From NCBI GenBank assembly GCA_002898315.1, contig BEHV01000008.1, positions 1-64,000 of the forward strand: 64,000 nt of DNA. Direction: 5' to 3'. This DNA is from a bacterium HR19 (GTDB taxonomy: Bacteria > Calescibacteriota > Calescibacteriia > Calescibacteriales > Calescibacteriaceae). Positions within the stretch are counted from its first letter, which is position 1, and each line of letters opens with the position of its first letter. The position numbers and the translations under genes were made by a program. Positions 9,260 through 18,089 of this stretch are shown piece after piece. Under the pieces are notes generated by a model. The model searched no databases, was not told where the DNA came from, and saw only the letters and a program-made list of their open reading frames with translations.

Positions 9260-11197
9260 TCAATTTTTGTTTTTCTTTTTTGGGGAACTTATAGAAATGC
9301 CTGGGTTCTCTTGTAAGCTTTCCTTAAAATTTTTTACCACCTCCTTAAAGTTTTCTTTGAACTTTTCAAACTCTTCAAGGTAGGTCTTTATCATTGAAGA
9401 AAGCGAGTGCCTCCATAGTTTTTCTCCTCTCGCTATTGAATCAAGCTCTTCCTCCATACTTGCAGTGAATTCTGGCAAACATATCTTCGGCATGTATTTT
9501 TCCAAAACCTCGTCTTGAAATATCCCATCTCCCGTGGGAATTAACTTACCTTTCTCTTCAACTATGTATCCTCTTTTTTTGAGGGTTTTTATTATTGTTG
9601 AGTATGTTGATGGTCTTCCGACACCTGATCTTTCAAGCTCTTTTATAAGCGTTGCTTCTGTATAAAGTGGTGGAGGCGTTGTGAATTTCTTCTTATAAGA
9701 TATTCTTTCAAGGGGTTTTTGTCCAACCGATAAATTTTTTGTAAATTCAAAAGATAAAGCAAACTTGAAATTTTCATCTCCTTCATACTCATCATCACTC
9801 AAATCCTCTTCTCTTCTGTTCCATAATCTCAAAAACCCGTCAAACTTCAAATTTCTCACTTTAAAAGCGAAAAACAAATTCTGTGGTAGAGAAGGAGACG
9901 AGAATTTTACCTGAACAACACCAAATAAAGCGTTCTTTGACTGCGATGAGAAAAACCTGAAACATATCATAAGAAGGAGTTTATCATACGGATTCAGGTT
10001 TGAATCTTTCAGTTTGCTCAAAGAAGAAATATCATCAAAAAACTTCACAAATCTCTGAAATCCTTCTTCTGTCGGTCTTATACATTCGTGGGCTTCCTGA
10101 GCATTTGCAACTTTTGTCTTCCATCTTCTCCCCACATTCTCTATATCTTTATAACTTGACGAAAAGAAAGATTTTGCTATTGAGAATCCCTGCTCTGAAA
10201 TATGAGTTGAATCAGTCCTATGATAAGTTATAAGACCTCTTTCAAAAAGGTTCTGGGCTATCTTCATCGTGAAGTCAGAAGAAAAACGAAAGAAGTTCTT
10301 CGCATCTTGCAACATAGATGATGTGGTATATGGTGGAGGTGGGCTTTTGCTTTCATTTGTTCTTCTGAAATCAGATACATAAAGCGAATTTATGCTTTCC
10401 GCTAATTCCTTCGCCTCAAATTCAGAAAAGAAATGTTTTACCCTTACCAGCGCTGATTTCTCATCACCAGATGAACCTATATCCTGAACTTTCTCATAGA
10501 GAACCGCCTTTATGTCCCCAAAGTCCGCATAAACTATAAAATACGGCTTTCTCTCAAAATCCCTTACCTCTTTCCATCTTTTAACTATGAGATGAAGGGC
10601 TGCTGACTGAACCCTGCCAGCAGATGAGTTCTTCCTTATACTCCAAAAAACAGGAGATAATGTATACCCCACAACTCTATCTATCAACCTTCTTGATATC
10701 TGAGCGTGGACAAGGTTCATATCTATTTTTCTCGGATTTTCCAGAGAGTTAAGAATTGCCTGAGGAGTTATCTCGTGGAAGACAATTCTTTTTGGGTCTT
10801 TTATGTTAAGAACTTGCGATATGTGCCAAGCTATCGCTTCACCCTCCCTATCTGGGTCTGTTGCTAAAATAACCTCCTCGGCATGTTCTGTTTCCCTTCT
10901 TATAAAACTGATGACTTTTCTTTTTGTTATCGTCCAGCTAACATTTACTTCTCCTTTCAATATGTCTTGGAAAGAAAAACCCATCGTTCTTTCTGGAAGG
11001 TCTCTTATATGCCCAAAAGATGCAACTACTTTCCACTCTTTACCAAGTATAGAAGAAATTTTTCTGCTTTTTGTCGGCGACTCAACTATAAGAACCTTCT
11101 TTGGTTTCCCCCGATTAGAGCTTTCCTTCTTCTTAATAACGATTGCCTTCTGATTTTCTTCGTGACTACCTTTCCTTCTGAAATTTTCATTCGCCAT
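9260..11197 (-). CDS. topA: DNA topoisomerase I, short form without zinc fingers
   Basis: Type IA topoisomerase that relaxes negative supercoils. The TOPRIM domain is at the N-terminus (VLIVESPTKSRKI, then ATDPDREGEAIAWH), and the catalytic tyrosine sits in GLITYHRTDSTHIS. The C-terminal part has the conserved GVGRPSTYSTII block. The protein stops at 645 aa after a Lys-rich tail and has no CxxC zinc-finger repeats, unlike E. coli TopA (about 865 aa). About 35 charged residues precede the TOPRIM domain, so the start could be slightly downstream. A TAAATT hexamer ends 6 bases before the ATG. It is convergent with gspF, six bases apart. Confidence 0.94.
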   Translation of the reverse strand: MANENFRRKGSHEENQKAIVIKKKESSNRGKPKKVLIVESPTKSRKISSILGKEWKVVASFGHIRDLPERTMGFSFQDILKGEVNVSWTITKRKVISFIRRETEHAEEVILATDPDREGEAIAWHISQVLNIKDPKRIVFHEITPQAILNSLENPRKIDMNLVHAQISRRLIDRVVGYTLSPVFWSIRKNSSAGRVQSAALHLIVKRWKEVRDFERKPYFIVYADFGDIKAVLYEKVQDIGSSGDEKSALVRVKHFFSEFEAKELAESINSLYVSDFRRTNESKSPPPPYTTSSMLQDAKNFFRFSSDFTMKIAQNLFERGLITYHRTDSTHISEQGFSIAKSFFSSSYKDIENVGRRWKTKVANAQEAHECIRPTEEGFQRFVKFFDDISSLSKLKDSNLNPYDKLLLMICFRFFSSQSKNALFGVVQVKFSSPSLPQNLFFAFKVRNLKFDGFLRLWNRREEDLSDDEYEGDENFKFALSFEFTKNLSVGQKPLERISYKKKFTTPPPLYTEATLIKELERSGVGRPSTYSTIIKTLKKRGYIVEEKGKLIPTGDGIFQDEVLEKYMPKICLPEFTASMEEELDSIARGEKLWRHSLSSMIKTYLEEFEKFKENFKEVVKNFKESLQENPGISISSPKKKNKN

Positions 11198-11297
11198 ATT
11201 ATCAATTTAAAAATTAAAAGACCAAGCAAACAAAAAAAGAGCAACATCAAAAACACCACAGAAATTAAATCAAGTCAGAAAAAACAGAGCTCTAAAA

Positions 11298-11891
11298 TCA
11301 TTCTTCGGTATATAGAGAGCAGATTTTGAGAAAATTATGTATCATTTTTTTCCCTTGGTGAGTCATTATTGATTCTGGGTGGAACTGAATACCTTCTAAC
11401 GGAAAATTTTTGTGTCTTATTCCCATTATTTCTTCATCTTCCAGAGAAATTGCGGAAAGAACGAAGTCCTTTGGTACGCTTTCCAAAACAAGAGAATGAT
11501 AGCGAGTGCCTACCGAAGGGTTTTCAACTCCCTCAAAAATTCCTTTGCCATCGTGCTTTATCTTTGACGTTTTCCCGTGCATTATTCTTTTTGCGTTTAT
11601 TATTTTTACTCCGAAAACATATCCTATTGCCTGATGACCGAGACATACACCTAATATTGGCTTTTTGCCCGCATATTTTTCTATGATATACGGAGTCCTG
11701 CCTGCGTTTTCAGGTCTCCCGGGACCCGGCGATATAACTATTCCTGAATACCGTGATAGATCTGCTGGCACTTCATCGTTTCTGAAAACATCAACTTCTG
11801 CTGAAAGCTCTGATAGGTATTGCCAGAGATTATACACAAATGAATCGTAGTTATCTACAAGAACTATTTTGAGTTTTCTTCCTTCTGGCAT
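11298..11891 (-). CDS. Glutamine amidotransferase of anthranilate / aminodeoxychorismate synthase
   Basis: Class I glutamine amidotransferase of 197 aa (TrpG/PabA) that supplies ammonia for chorismate amination. Conserved blocks are VDNYDSFVYNL, ISPGPGRPE, the nucleophile in GVCLGHQAIGY and the His-Glu pair in GIQFHPESIMT, so the catalytic triad is complete. No trpE or pabB lies in the window, so it may serve tryptophan or folate synthesis or both. The gene is divergent from the cobalamin riboswitch transcript. There is no clear Shine-Dalgarno; TATGAC ends 8 bases before the ATG. Confidence 0.92.
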   Translation of the reverse strand: MPEGRKLKIVLVDNYDSFVYNLWQYLSELSAEVDVFRNDEVPADLSRYSGIVISPGPGRPENAGRTPYIIEKYAGKKPILGVCLGHQAIGYVFGVKIINAKRIMHGKTSKIKHDGKGIFEGVENPSVGTRYHSLVLESVPKDFVLSAISLEDEEIMGIRHKNFPLEGIQFHPESIMTHQGKKMIHNFLKICSLYTEE

Positions 11892-11968
11892 TTTTTTAAG
11901 TCATATTTTTTTAAGTTTTTCGGAACCAATTATTAGAAGTTTAGGTAGTTTATAAAGTTCAAAAGATT

Positions 11969-11999
11969 TTGCAAAAAGAGAATTTTTTTGTGATATGAT
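11969..11999 (+). promoter_or_regulatory. Candidate extended -10 promoter for the cobalamin riboswitch transcript
   Basis: TTGCAA at 11969-11974 and TATGAT at 11994-11999 are separated by 19 bases, and the -10 is preceded by TG one base upstream (extended -10). Transcription would start near 12006, just before the first riboswitch stem at 12015, which fits well. The spacer is longer than ideal. Confidence 0.5.
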
Positions 12000-12014
12000 T
12001 AATTTATATTGGAG

Positions 12015-12204
12015 TATCCTGTGGAGGGAAGCCCGTGAGAATCGGGTGCGGCCCCAGCCGCCGTGACCCTGAATCTGCGGGCTCGGCATGCCACTGGGTA
12101 GTTGGGTGAAATCTAAAGCTCGCTACCTCGGGAAGGCATGCTATAAAAAAAACCCGCAGTAGGTCCTAAGGGACCGAAGGGGAGCCGGAAGACCTCGCAG
12201 GATA
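12015..12204 (+). promoter_or_regulatory. Cobalamin (B12) riboswitch
   Basis: The closing stem is TATCCTG (12015-12021) pairing with CAGGATA (12198-12204). Inside are the core elements of the B12 aptamer: the GCCACTG box at 12090-12096, and the 3' conserved run GCCGGAAGACCTCGC close to the classic B12-element end. The Shine-Dalgarno of the next gene (GGGGGTGA, 12217-12224) follows only 12 bases after the closing stem, and I see no terminator hairpin with a T-run, so control of translation initiation is more likely than attenuation. It governs the propeller lipoprotein gene and probably cobT. Confidence 0.93.
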
Positions 12205-12230
12205 CAAAAAATAACTGGGGGTGAACAAAA

Positions 12231-13475
12231 ATGCAAAGAAAAATACTCGGCTTAACTATATCAGAAAAAAACGGCACCGAAAAAATCAAAACAAAAAAGC
12301 AAAATCAAAAAAAACTTCTTTTCCTCCTTATCTCAACTATCATATTCACATCAGCTCAATGCGCTCAAAATGAAACAAACCAGAACACAAAAAAAGATTA
12401 TATACCCGAAAAAATAGTAATAGGTGGAGAAACCTCAGGCAAAATGCTCCTCATCAAAAATGGAAAAGAAAAACTCCTCCAAGAGATAAAAGGAGCGGTA
12501 TTTCATCAGGTTATAATGTCTCACGATGGAAAACTCATCTTCGCAGCTTCACCTAATCAGAACAAAGTATATGTTTTTGATGGAGGTAACTTATCTCTTA
12601 TAAAAACAATAGATGTCGGAGAACACCCAACACACATGAGCTTTGATGATGAAGGAAAAATTCTTTCTGTTGTCAACGAAGATAGCGGAGAAGTATCTTT
12701 TATATCAGTAGAAAGATTGGAAGAGTTGAAAAGGTTCTCCGGATTCTCAACCCCTCACTTTGCGAGGTTCTACAATAACCTCTGGTTTGTAGCTAACTTC
12801 TCATCAAACAAAATATCTGTTGTTGATTTAGAAAAGGGAATAATAAAAGAGCTAATCGCTCCGGGAATACCAGAGTGTGAGAGAAATGAAGAATGCGCTT
12901 TCTTTGATGTATCTTTAAGAAGTGGAACCGGCTTGGCGCTACACAAAAAATCAGGAACAATAATTGAGTTCAACACTCATACCCTTGAAATCACAAAACT
13001 CGTTGGAAAAGAAAATTCACTACTGAAAAAAGCTTATGAAGGATTAGAAGATGTCTCCGCTTTCAGAATAGTAATCTCACCATTTGAACCCGTAGCATAC
13101 GGAGTTTTCTCAAAAGGTGTCATAATGTATGACTATGTCGCAAGAGATATTTTCAATATATGGGTTTCAGATGAAAAATTCTTCTCGCAGTTCCTAATAG
13201 AGTATCCCGGAAAAGTTTTTGTTCTGATGCACGACAAAAACAAGATCGCTATTTTTTCTAAATTCAAACTTGAGAAAACAGTAGAGGTTGGCGGAGTTCC
13301 AGTAGAAGGAATCTATTACAATGGATACATATATGTTTTCGTAGCAGACGAGAAAACACATAAAACAAAGTTGCTCGCACTTGACGGAGAAGGGAAGACA
13401 TTTGAAATAGCTGAAGAAGATTTCTTCCCAGCAGAAGGAATACATATTCCGGGAGCTTATCCGTACTGCCACTGA
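12231..13475 (+). CDS. B12-riboswitch-controlled beta-propeller lipoprotein, BtuG-like candidate
   Basis: A 414-aa predicted lipoprotein: a Lys-rich N-region, a hydrophobic stretch and a Cys in SAQCAQ as the probable lipobox. The mature chain has repeats of the YVTN/YncE type (for example FAASPNQNKVYVFDG followed by LIKTIDVGEHPTHMSFDDEG), consistent with a seven-bladed beta-propeller. It ends in HIPGAYPYCH. It is the first gene behind a cobalamin riboswitch and lies upstream of cobT. In Bacteroides, BtuG is a surface lipoprotein propeller that captures B12 and is also riboswitch-controlled. A B12-binding role is therefore inferred from fold and regulation, not from sequence identity. No BtuB or BtuCDF gene adjoins it. 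Confidence 0.85.
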   Translation: MQRKILGLTISEKNGTEKIKTKKQNQKKLLFLLISTIIFTSAQCAQNETNQNTKKDYIPEKIVIGGETSGKMLLIKNGKEKLLQEIKGAVFHQVIMSHDGKLIFAASPNQNKVYVFDGGNLSLIKTIDVGEHPTHMSFDDEGKILSVVNEDSGEVSFISVERLEELKRFSGFSTPHFARFYNNLWFVANFSSNKISVVDLEKGIIKELIAPGIPECERNEECAFFDVSLRSGTGLALHKKSGTIIEFNTHTLEITKLVGKENSLLKKAYEGLEDVSAFRIVISPFEPVAYGVFSKGVIMYDYVARDIFNIWVSDEKFFSQFLIEYPGKVFVLMHDKNKIAIFSKFKLEKTVEVGGVPVEGIYYNGYIYVFVADEKTHKTKLLALDGEGKTFEIAEEDFFPAEGIHIPGAYPYCH

Positions 13476-13534
13476 ATAACTTTCAGCTAACTTCCAACAG
13501 AAAGCGCTCTCAACAAAAAGGAGGTAGAAAAACT

Positions 13535-14560
13535 ATGAATGGAACTACTTCAATTGAAAAAGCGGTTAGAGATAAACTTGATAATCTCACAAAGCCAAAG
13601 GGGAGTTTAGGATTTCTTGAGGAGATCGTGGTAAAATACGCGAAGATAACAGGGAAAACAGAGTTTCATCTTCCGCTAAAAAAGATGGTTTTTGTTTTCT
13701 GCGGAGACCACGGAGTAGCAGAAGAAGGAGTGAGCGCATACCCACAAGAAGTCACAGCACAAATGGTTTATAACTTCATAAAAGGAGGAGCAGGAATAAA
13801 TGTTATATCAAGATACGTTGGAGCTGAGGTATATGTTGTTGATGTCGGCGTAAAAGAAGATATATTATCGCAGAGTGAGAACTTTATAATGAGGAAGATA
13901 TCTTATGGAACGAGAAACTTTACAAAAGAACCAGCTATGACAGAAGAACAAGCACAAAAAAGCATAGAAGTGGGAATAGAGATGTCTGAATTAGCTCAAT
14001 CAAAAAGAGCAGATATTGTCATACCGGGAGATATGGGAATAGCTAACACCACCCCATCATCTGCAATAATATCATTCGTAACTGAACAACCACCAGAAAA
14101 AGTCGTAGGAAGAGGAACAGGCATAGACGATACGAGGTTGAGAAAGAAGATTGAGGTTGTGAAAAGAGCTATTGAGATGTGGAAACCGAAAGACGGCTTT
14201 GATGCGCTCTGCAAATTCGGTGGCTTTGAAATAGGAGCAATAGCAGGACTAATCTTGGGGTGCAAAAAAAATAAAATTCCCGTAGTTCTTGATGGTCTCA
14301 TAACCCTTGCTGGATTTCTCATCGCATACTCAATTGACCCAGAAGTCAAAGATTATGTTTTTGCTGGACACAAAACAGCTGAACCAGGCGGAAATGTAGC
14401 TCTTTCGTTTCTTGGGATAAGACCTATACTTGACCTTGATATGCGACTCGGCGAAGGTACAGGCGGAACGCTCGCAACTTCTATAATAGAATGCGCCTTG
14501 AAAATCTATAATGAAATGGCAACTTTTTCATCAGCCGGTGTCTCCCAATCAAATATATAA
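13535..14560 (+). CDS. cobT: Nicotinate-nucleotide-dimethylbenzimidazole phosphoribosyltransferase
   Basis: The 341-aa protein makes alpha-ribazole phosphate for the lower ligand of cobalamin. Typical blocks are DNLTKPKGSLG at the N-terminus, FCGDHGVAEEGVSAYP, DMGIANTTPSSAI and the C-terminal EPGGNVALSFLG then DMRLGEGTGGTLA; the catalytic Glu region near EGTGG is intact. It has a strong Shine-Dalgarno (AAAGGAGGT, 13517-13525) and follows the propeller lipoprotein by 59 bases without a visible terminator, so it probably shares the B12-repressed transcript. Together with the cobM-cbiG fusion at 36-38 kb it points to cobalamin synthesis or remodelling. Confidence 0.95.
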   Translation: MNGTTSIEKAVRDKLDNLTKPKGSLGFLEEIVVKYAKITGKTEFHLPLKKMVFVFCGDHGVAEEGVSAYPQEVTAQMVYNFIKGGAGINVISRYVGAEVYVVDVGVKEDILSQSENFIMRKISYGTRNFTKEPAMTEEQAQKSIEVGIEMSELAQSKRADIVIPGDMGIANTTPSSAIISFVTEQPPEKVVGRGTGIDDTRLRKKIEVVKRAIEMWKPKDGFDALCKFGGFEIGAIAGLILGCKKNKIPVVLDGLITLAGFLIAYSIDPEVKDYVFAGHKTAEPGGNVALSFLGIRPILDLDMRLGEGTGGTLATSIIECALKIYNEMATFSSAGVSQSNI

Positions 14561-14621
14561 AAATCAAAAAATAAAAAACCTCAAATATACTCACTTTTTT
14601 CCCTTTATCAAAATGGCCAAT

Positions 14622-14627
14622 TAAATT
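14622..14627 (+). promoter_or_regulatory. Candidate -10 element (TAAATT) for a leaderless transcript
   Basis: TAAATT ends exactly 9 bases before the GTG start at 14637 and there is no Shine-Dalgarno between them. No -35 box is evident. Confidence 0.45.
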
Positions 14628-14636
14628 TTATCTATT

Positions 14637-15335
14637 GTGAAATACATCAAAAAAAGAAAAAGTATAGATACCGCAAATTCTATAAAAGAGAGAAATCTTT
14701 CAAAAGAAGTGCTAATTCGCCTCCTTGTTTTCTTCATCGCTATCGCCTTATCAAACTCATGTATAGAGATACACGCAAAGTTCAAAATCAATAGAGACGG
14801 AACAGGATACGGAAAAATAGTATATGTGGTAAACAGAGGAATATACTCCGCTCCAGATGAACAGAACATCGCCATAAACGAAGATAAGCTGGCAGAATCA
14901 ATAGCAAAAAGAGAAGGAGTAAAAGTGATAAAAACAGGAAGCTCATGGGAAAACGAAAACACAGTTAGAGTATGGGTTGAATTCGAATTCAAAGATATAT
15001 CTCGCCTTTCCGATTCCTTCTCCAAGTATTACATTGAAGATTTAGGAAATGGAAAAAAAGAGTTCAGAGCATATTATAAACTCAGAGGTGAGCTACACAA
15101 AAGAGAGCTTTTGAAATCAATGTTCAAAGACCTTTCTTCTTCTCTTGAAGTGGAATTCCCGGGAAAAGTGATAAGCACAAACGGAAAAAAAATCGGAAGC
15201 AATAAAGTGGTATGGAATATTCCAGCAGAAGAGTATGTTGGAAGAGATGTTGACCTTCAATTCATAGCTCAATTTGAAGTCGGGAAAGAAGGATTGATAC
15301 AAAAAATAAAAAACAAAATAAAAAGCATTCTCTGA
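14637..15335 (+). CDS. LppM/DUF3153-like lipoprotein
   Basis: A 232-aa protein starting with GTG. The hydrophobic segment around residues 26-42 ends in the lipobox LSNSC, so it is a predicted lipoprotein. The mature part opens with IHAKFKINRDGTGYGKI, the pattern of LppM-like (DUF3153) domains, which begin with a strand bearing a D-G-x-G turn, and it ends in a Lys-rich amphipathic tail rather than a membrane helix. Function in the family is poorly known. It precedes gspD by 115 bases on the same strand but probably has its own transcript. Confidence 0.7.
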   Translation: MKYIKKRKSIDTANSIKERNLSKEVLIRLLVFFIAIALSNSCIEIHAKFKINRDGTGYGKIVYVVNRGIYSAPDEQNIAINEDKLAESIAKREGVKVIKTGSSWENENTVRVWVEFEFKDISRLSDSFSKYYIEDLGNGKKEFRAYYKLRGELHKRELLKSMFKDLSSSLEVEFPGKVISTNGKKIGSNKVVWNIPAEEYVGRDVDLQFIAQFEVGKEGLIQKIKNKIKSIL

Positions 15336-15450
15336 CGCAAGATGACAAAAGATAAACTCTCTCTCCTGATAAATAACAAGAAAAAAATACTTTTTTACGA
15401 TTATTTATTAAAAACTATTGAAACAAAAAAATATTTAGTCCGACAAAACG

Positions 15451-17412
15451 ATGAAAGAAAATAAAAAAACTAATAATGATAAAATGGGAAAAGAGACAAG
15501 AAAAAACAAGAACATCTCGCTCATACTAATTCTTCTTCTGGTATTGAATTTTCTTAACTCAAAAAAACTTGACGCAGAGGAAAAGGTCTCAATGAACTTC
15601 AAAGACATAGATATAATTGACCTTGTGCGACTTATATCAGAATGGTCTGGAAAAAACTACCTTCTTGACCAGAGAATAAGAGGAAAAGTGACAATAATCT
15701 CTCCAAGACCGGTAAGCAAAAAAGAAGCAATTGAGATTTTCAACTCAATTTTGTTCGCAAACGACCTCGCACAGGTTGAAGTTGGAAACATAGTCAAAAT
15801 AGTTCCAGCAGCAGAAACAAGACAAAGCCCCATAAAAACCGTAATAAGAGAAAAAACTCTCCTCCCATCAGAAGAGTTTGTAACCTTGATTATGACTCCG
15901 AAATTCGCAAATGCAGACCAAGTATCCGCAGTTTTAAGAAACCTTCTTTCAAGAAACGGATTTATACAGACCTACTCCCCAACAAACACAATAATACTCA
16001 TTGAAACAAAGGCAAACGCAGAAAGGTTAAACCAAATCCTTGAACAAATTGACTTGCCCCCTCCATTCAAAGTGGAAATGATAAAACTAAAATACTCCCT
16101 CGCTCAAGATGTTGTGAATATACTCACCCAAATATCGCAGTCAATTTTAGGACAAGGAGTTCCACCTCAGCAACAACCAAGAATAATCGCAGAACCAAGA
16201 ACAAACTCCGTCATAATCGTTGCAAAAGATGATGATTTAGAATACCTCAAAAAAGTCCTCGCAGAAATAGATATACCAGAAGAAAAGGGAGAAGTTAATG
16301 TAGTATATCTCAGGTATGCAAAAGCAGAAGAGGTATCTTCAATCCTCCAGAACATAATAGGTGGGGGTGGATTAAGACAACCCGGACAGGCACAGGTGGT
16401 CCAGCTCCCAGTAAGAATAGCAGCAGATAAATCAACAAACTCCCTTATCATAGTCGCTTCACCGCAGGACTACGCAAAAATAAAAGAAATAATAGAAAAA
16501 ATAGATGTGGAAAGAAGACAGGTTTTCGTCTCAGCGGTCATCATGGAAGTATCATCTTCAAGATTATCTCAATATGGACTATCATTTTTCGGAGCAAAAG
16601 AGATTCCTGTAAAGGTTGAAGGCGAAACCAAAAAAGGAATAGGAATTTTCGGAGAATCATTAGGAACACCACTTCCAGTCCAAATAGTGGACCCGAAAAC
16701 AATAGCTCAAATCTCCGGCTTGCTTTTTGGCTTCAGCTTACCACCTATTGATGTGAGTGTCGGAGGTCAAACACTATCTATACCACCCCTTGCTGCAGTT
16801 CTCAACGCACTCGCTACTCATACCCAAGTTGATATACTTTCAACCCCGCACATACTCGCAATAGACAACAAAGAAGCAGAAATAAGAGTAGCAACAAATA
16901 TACCCTTCCCCACAGGTCAGATAATCACCGCAGCTGGACCAGGTGGAGCAGCAGTTCCCACAATCACAATACAGAGACAAGATGTAGGAATAATACTCAA
17001 AATCACTCCTCATGTAATCCGTGAAGAAAAGAAAATCTCTCTTGATATAAACATTGAAATATCTGATGTCGCAGAAGAACCACCCCCAGGGCTGGCAGTA
17101 TCGCAGCTTGGTATAGCAACAATAAAAAGGTCGTCTTCCACATCTGTTCTTGTTGATGATGGACAATCAATAGTAATAGGCGGACTTATGAGAACGAGAA
17201 GCTCTATGTCAAGAGCAAAAGTTCCAATACTCGGCGACATACCCGTTCTAGGAGTTCTTTTCAGGTCGTCGCAAAAGAGAGTTCAAAAATCAAACCTACT
17301 CATATTCATAACTCCAAAAATAATATGGGAAAAGCAAGATGTAGAAAACATAAAGATGAAGAAAATAGAAGAAGATATAAAGTTGAGAAAAGAAGAAGGA
17401 ATTCAAAAGTAA
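15451..17412 (+). CDS. gspD: Type II secretion system secretin GspD
   Basis: Outer-membrane secretin of 653 aa. A signal peptide (residues about 20-42) is followed by the N0 domain (VSMNFKDIDIIDLVRLISEW), three N1-N3 repeats with the expected PTNTIILIETKANAERL, EPRTNSVIIVAKDDDLEYLK and DKSTNSLIIVASPQDYAKIK motifs, and the C-terminal secretin barrel with VPILGDIPVLGVLFRS and NLLIFITPKII. The long Gly-Gly loop in N3 (IIGGGGLRQPG) is also typical. A short charged tail follows the barrel. The other Gsp genes are not adjacent, so the secretion genes are dispersed in this genome. Confidence 0.95.
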   Translation: MKENKKTNNDKMGKETRKNKNISLILILLLVLNFLNSKKLDAEEKVSMNFKDIDIIDLVRLISEWSGKNYLLDQRIRGKVTIISPRPVSKKEAIEIFNSILFANDLAQVEVGNIVKIVPAAETRQSPIKTVIREKTLLPSEEFVTLIMTPKFANADQVSAVLRNLLSRNGFIQTYSPTNTIILIETKANAERLNQILEQIDLPPPFKVEMIKLKYSLAQDVVNILTQISQSILGQGVPPQQQPRIIAEPRTNSVIIVAKDDDLEYLKKVLAEIDIPEEKGEVNVVYLRYAKAEEVSSILQNIIGGGGLRQPGQAQVVQLPVRIAADKSTNSLIIVASPQDYAKIKEIIEKIDVERRQVFVSAVIMEVSSSRLSQYGLSFFGAKEIPVKVEGETKKGIGIFGESLGTPLPVQIVDPKTIAQISGLLFGFSLPPIDVSVGGQTLSIPPLAAVLNALATHTQVDILSTPHILAIDNKEAEIRVATNIPFPTGQIITAAGPGGAAVPTITIQRQDVGIILKITPHVIREEKKISLDINIEISDVAEEPPPGLAVSQLGIATIKRSSSTSVLVDDGQSIVIGGLMRTRSSMSRAKVPILGDIPVLGVLFRSSQKRVQKSNLLIFITPKIIWEKQDVENIKMKKIEEDIKLRKEEGIQK

Positions 17413-17425
17413 ATTTGAAACCTAC

Positions 17426-18079
17426 ATGATACTCCTGATTTTTTTCCTTCTTTCATCATCTGAAATAAATCACTTAGATTCGGTAAAGGAAGACATTTCA
17501 TCTGAGTTCAGGTTGAAAATTCAAGAAGCAAATAAGATGTTTTCAGGAGTAGTGATAGGGATTTCCGCAGGGATAATATCATCTTTGATTGATGATGAAT
17601 TAAAAGAGCTATCAGATAAAATGAGAGCAAAGGAATTAGGGAAAATAATGAGCTTGCCGGGAGATGGACTGATAATAACTCCCCTGGTTTTAGGTGGATA
17701 TATTTATGGATTTATAAGCGAAAACCAGAAATTAAAAAATGCATTTTTAAAAAGCATGTCAAATCTTCTCTTTTCAACAATAGCAGTTCAAATTCTGAAA
17801 TTTTCTGGAAGGAAAAGACCTTCTGAGACAGATTTTCAATATGATTTCAGTTTCCCCGGCATAAAAAGCAGATTCAGGTCTTTCCCATCTGGACACGCCC
17901 AAGCGAGTTCAGCAGTGTATTTCACCCTCGGCAAACATCTCTGTGAAAATAAATTATGCTCTATCATATTATTTTCAGTCCCCCCAATTGTATCTTTTGG
18001 AAGGATATTAGGAAACAACCACTGGTTCTCCGACACCATATCTGGAATGATAATCGGAGTTTCTTTTGAGCTGTTTTGA
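17426..18079 (+). CDS. PAP2-family membrane phosphatase
   Basis: A 217-aa protein with several hydrophobic segments and the three-part PAP2 signature: KFSGRKRP, SFPSGHA and GRILGNNHWFSD. The catalytic His residues of the second and third motifs are present, so it probably hydrolyses a lipid phosphate such as undecaprenyl pyrophosphate or phosphatidic acid at the membrane. It starts 13 bases after gspD and may be co-transcribed. It is convergent with the TRAP solute-binding protein gene. The substrate cannot be told. Confidence 0.85.
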   Translation: MILLIFFLLSSSEINHLDSVKEDISSEFRLKIQEANKMFSGVVIGISAGIISSLIDDELKELSDKMRAKELGKIMSLPGDGLIITPLVLGGYIYGFISENQKLKNAFLKSMSNLLFSTIAVQILKFSGRKRPSETDFQYDFSFPGIKSRFRSFPSGHAQASSAVYFTLGKHLCENKLCSIILFSVPPIVSFGRILGNNHWFSDTISGMIIGVSFELF

Positions 18080-18089
18080 GATGAGAATA

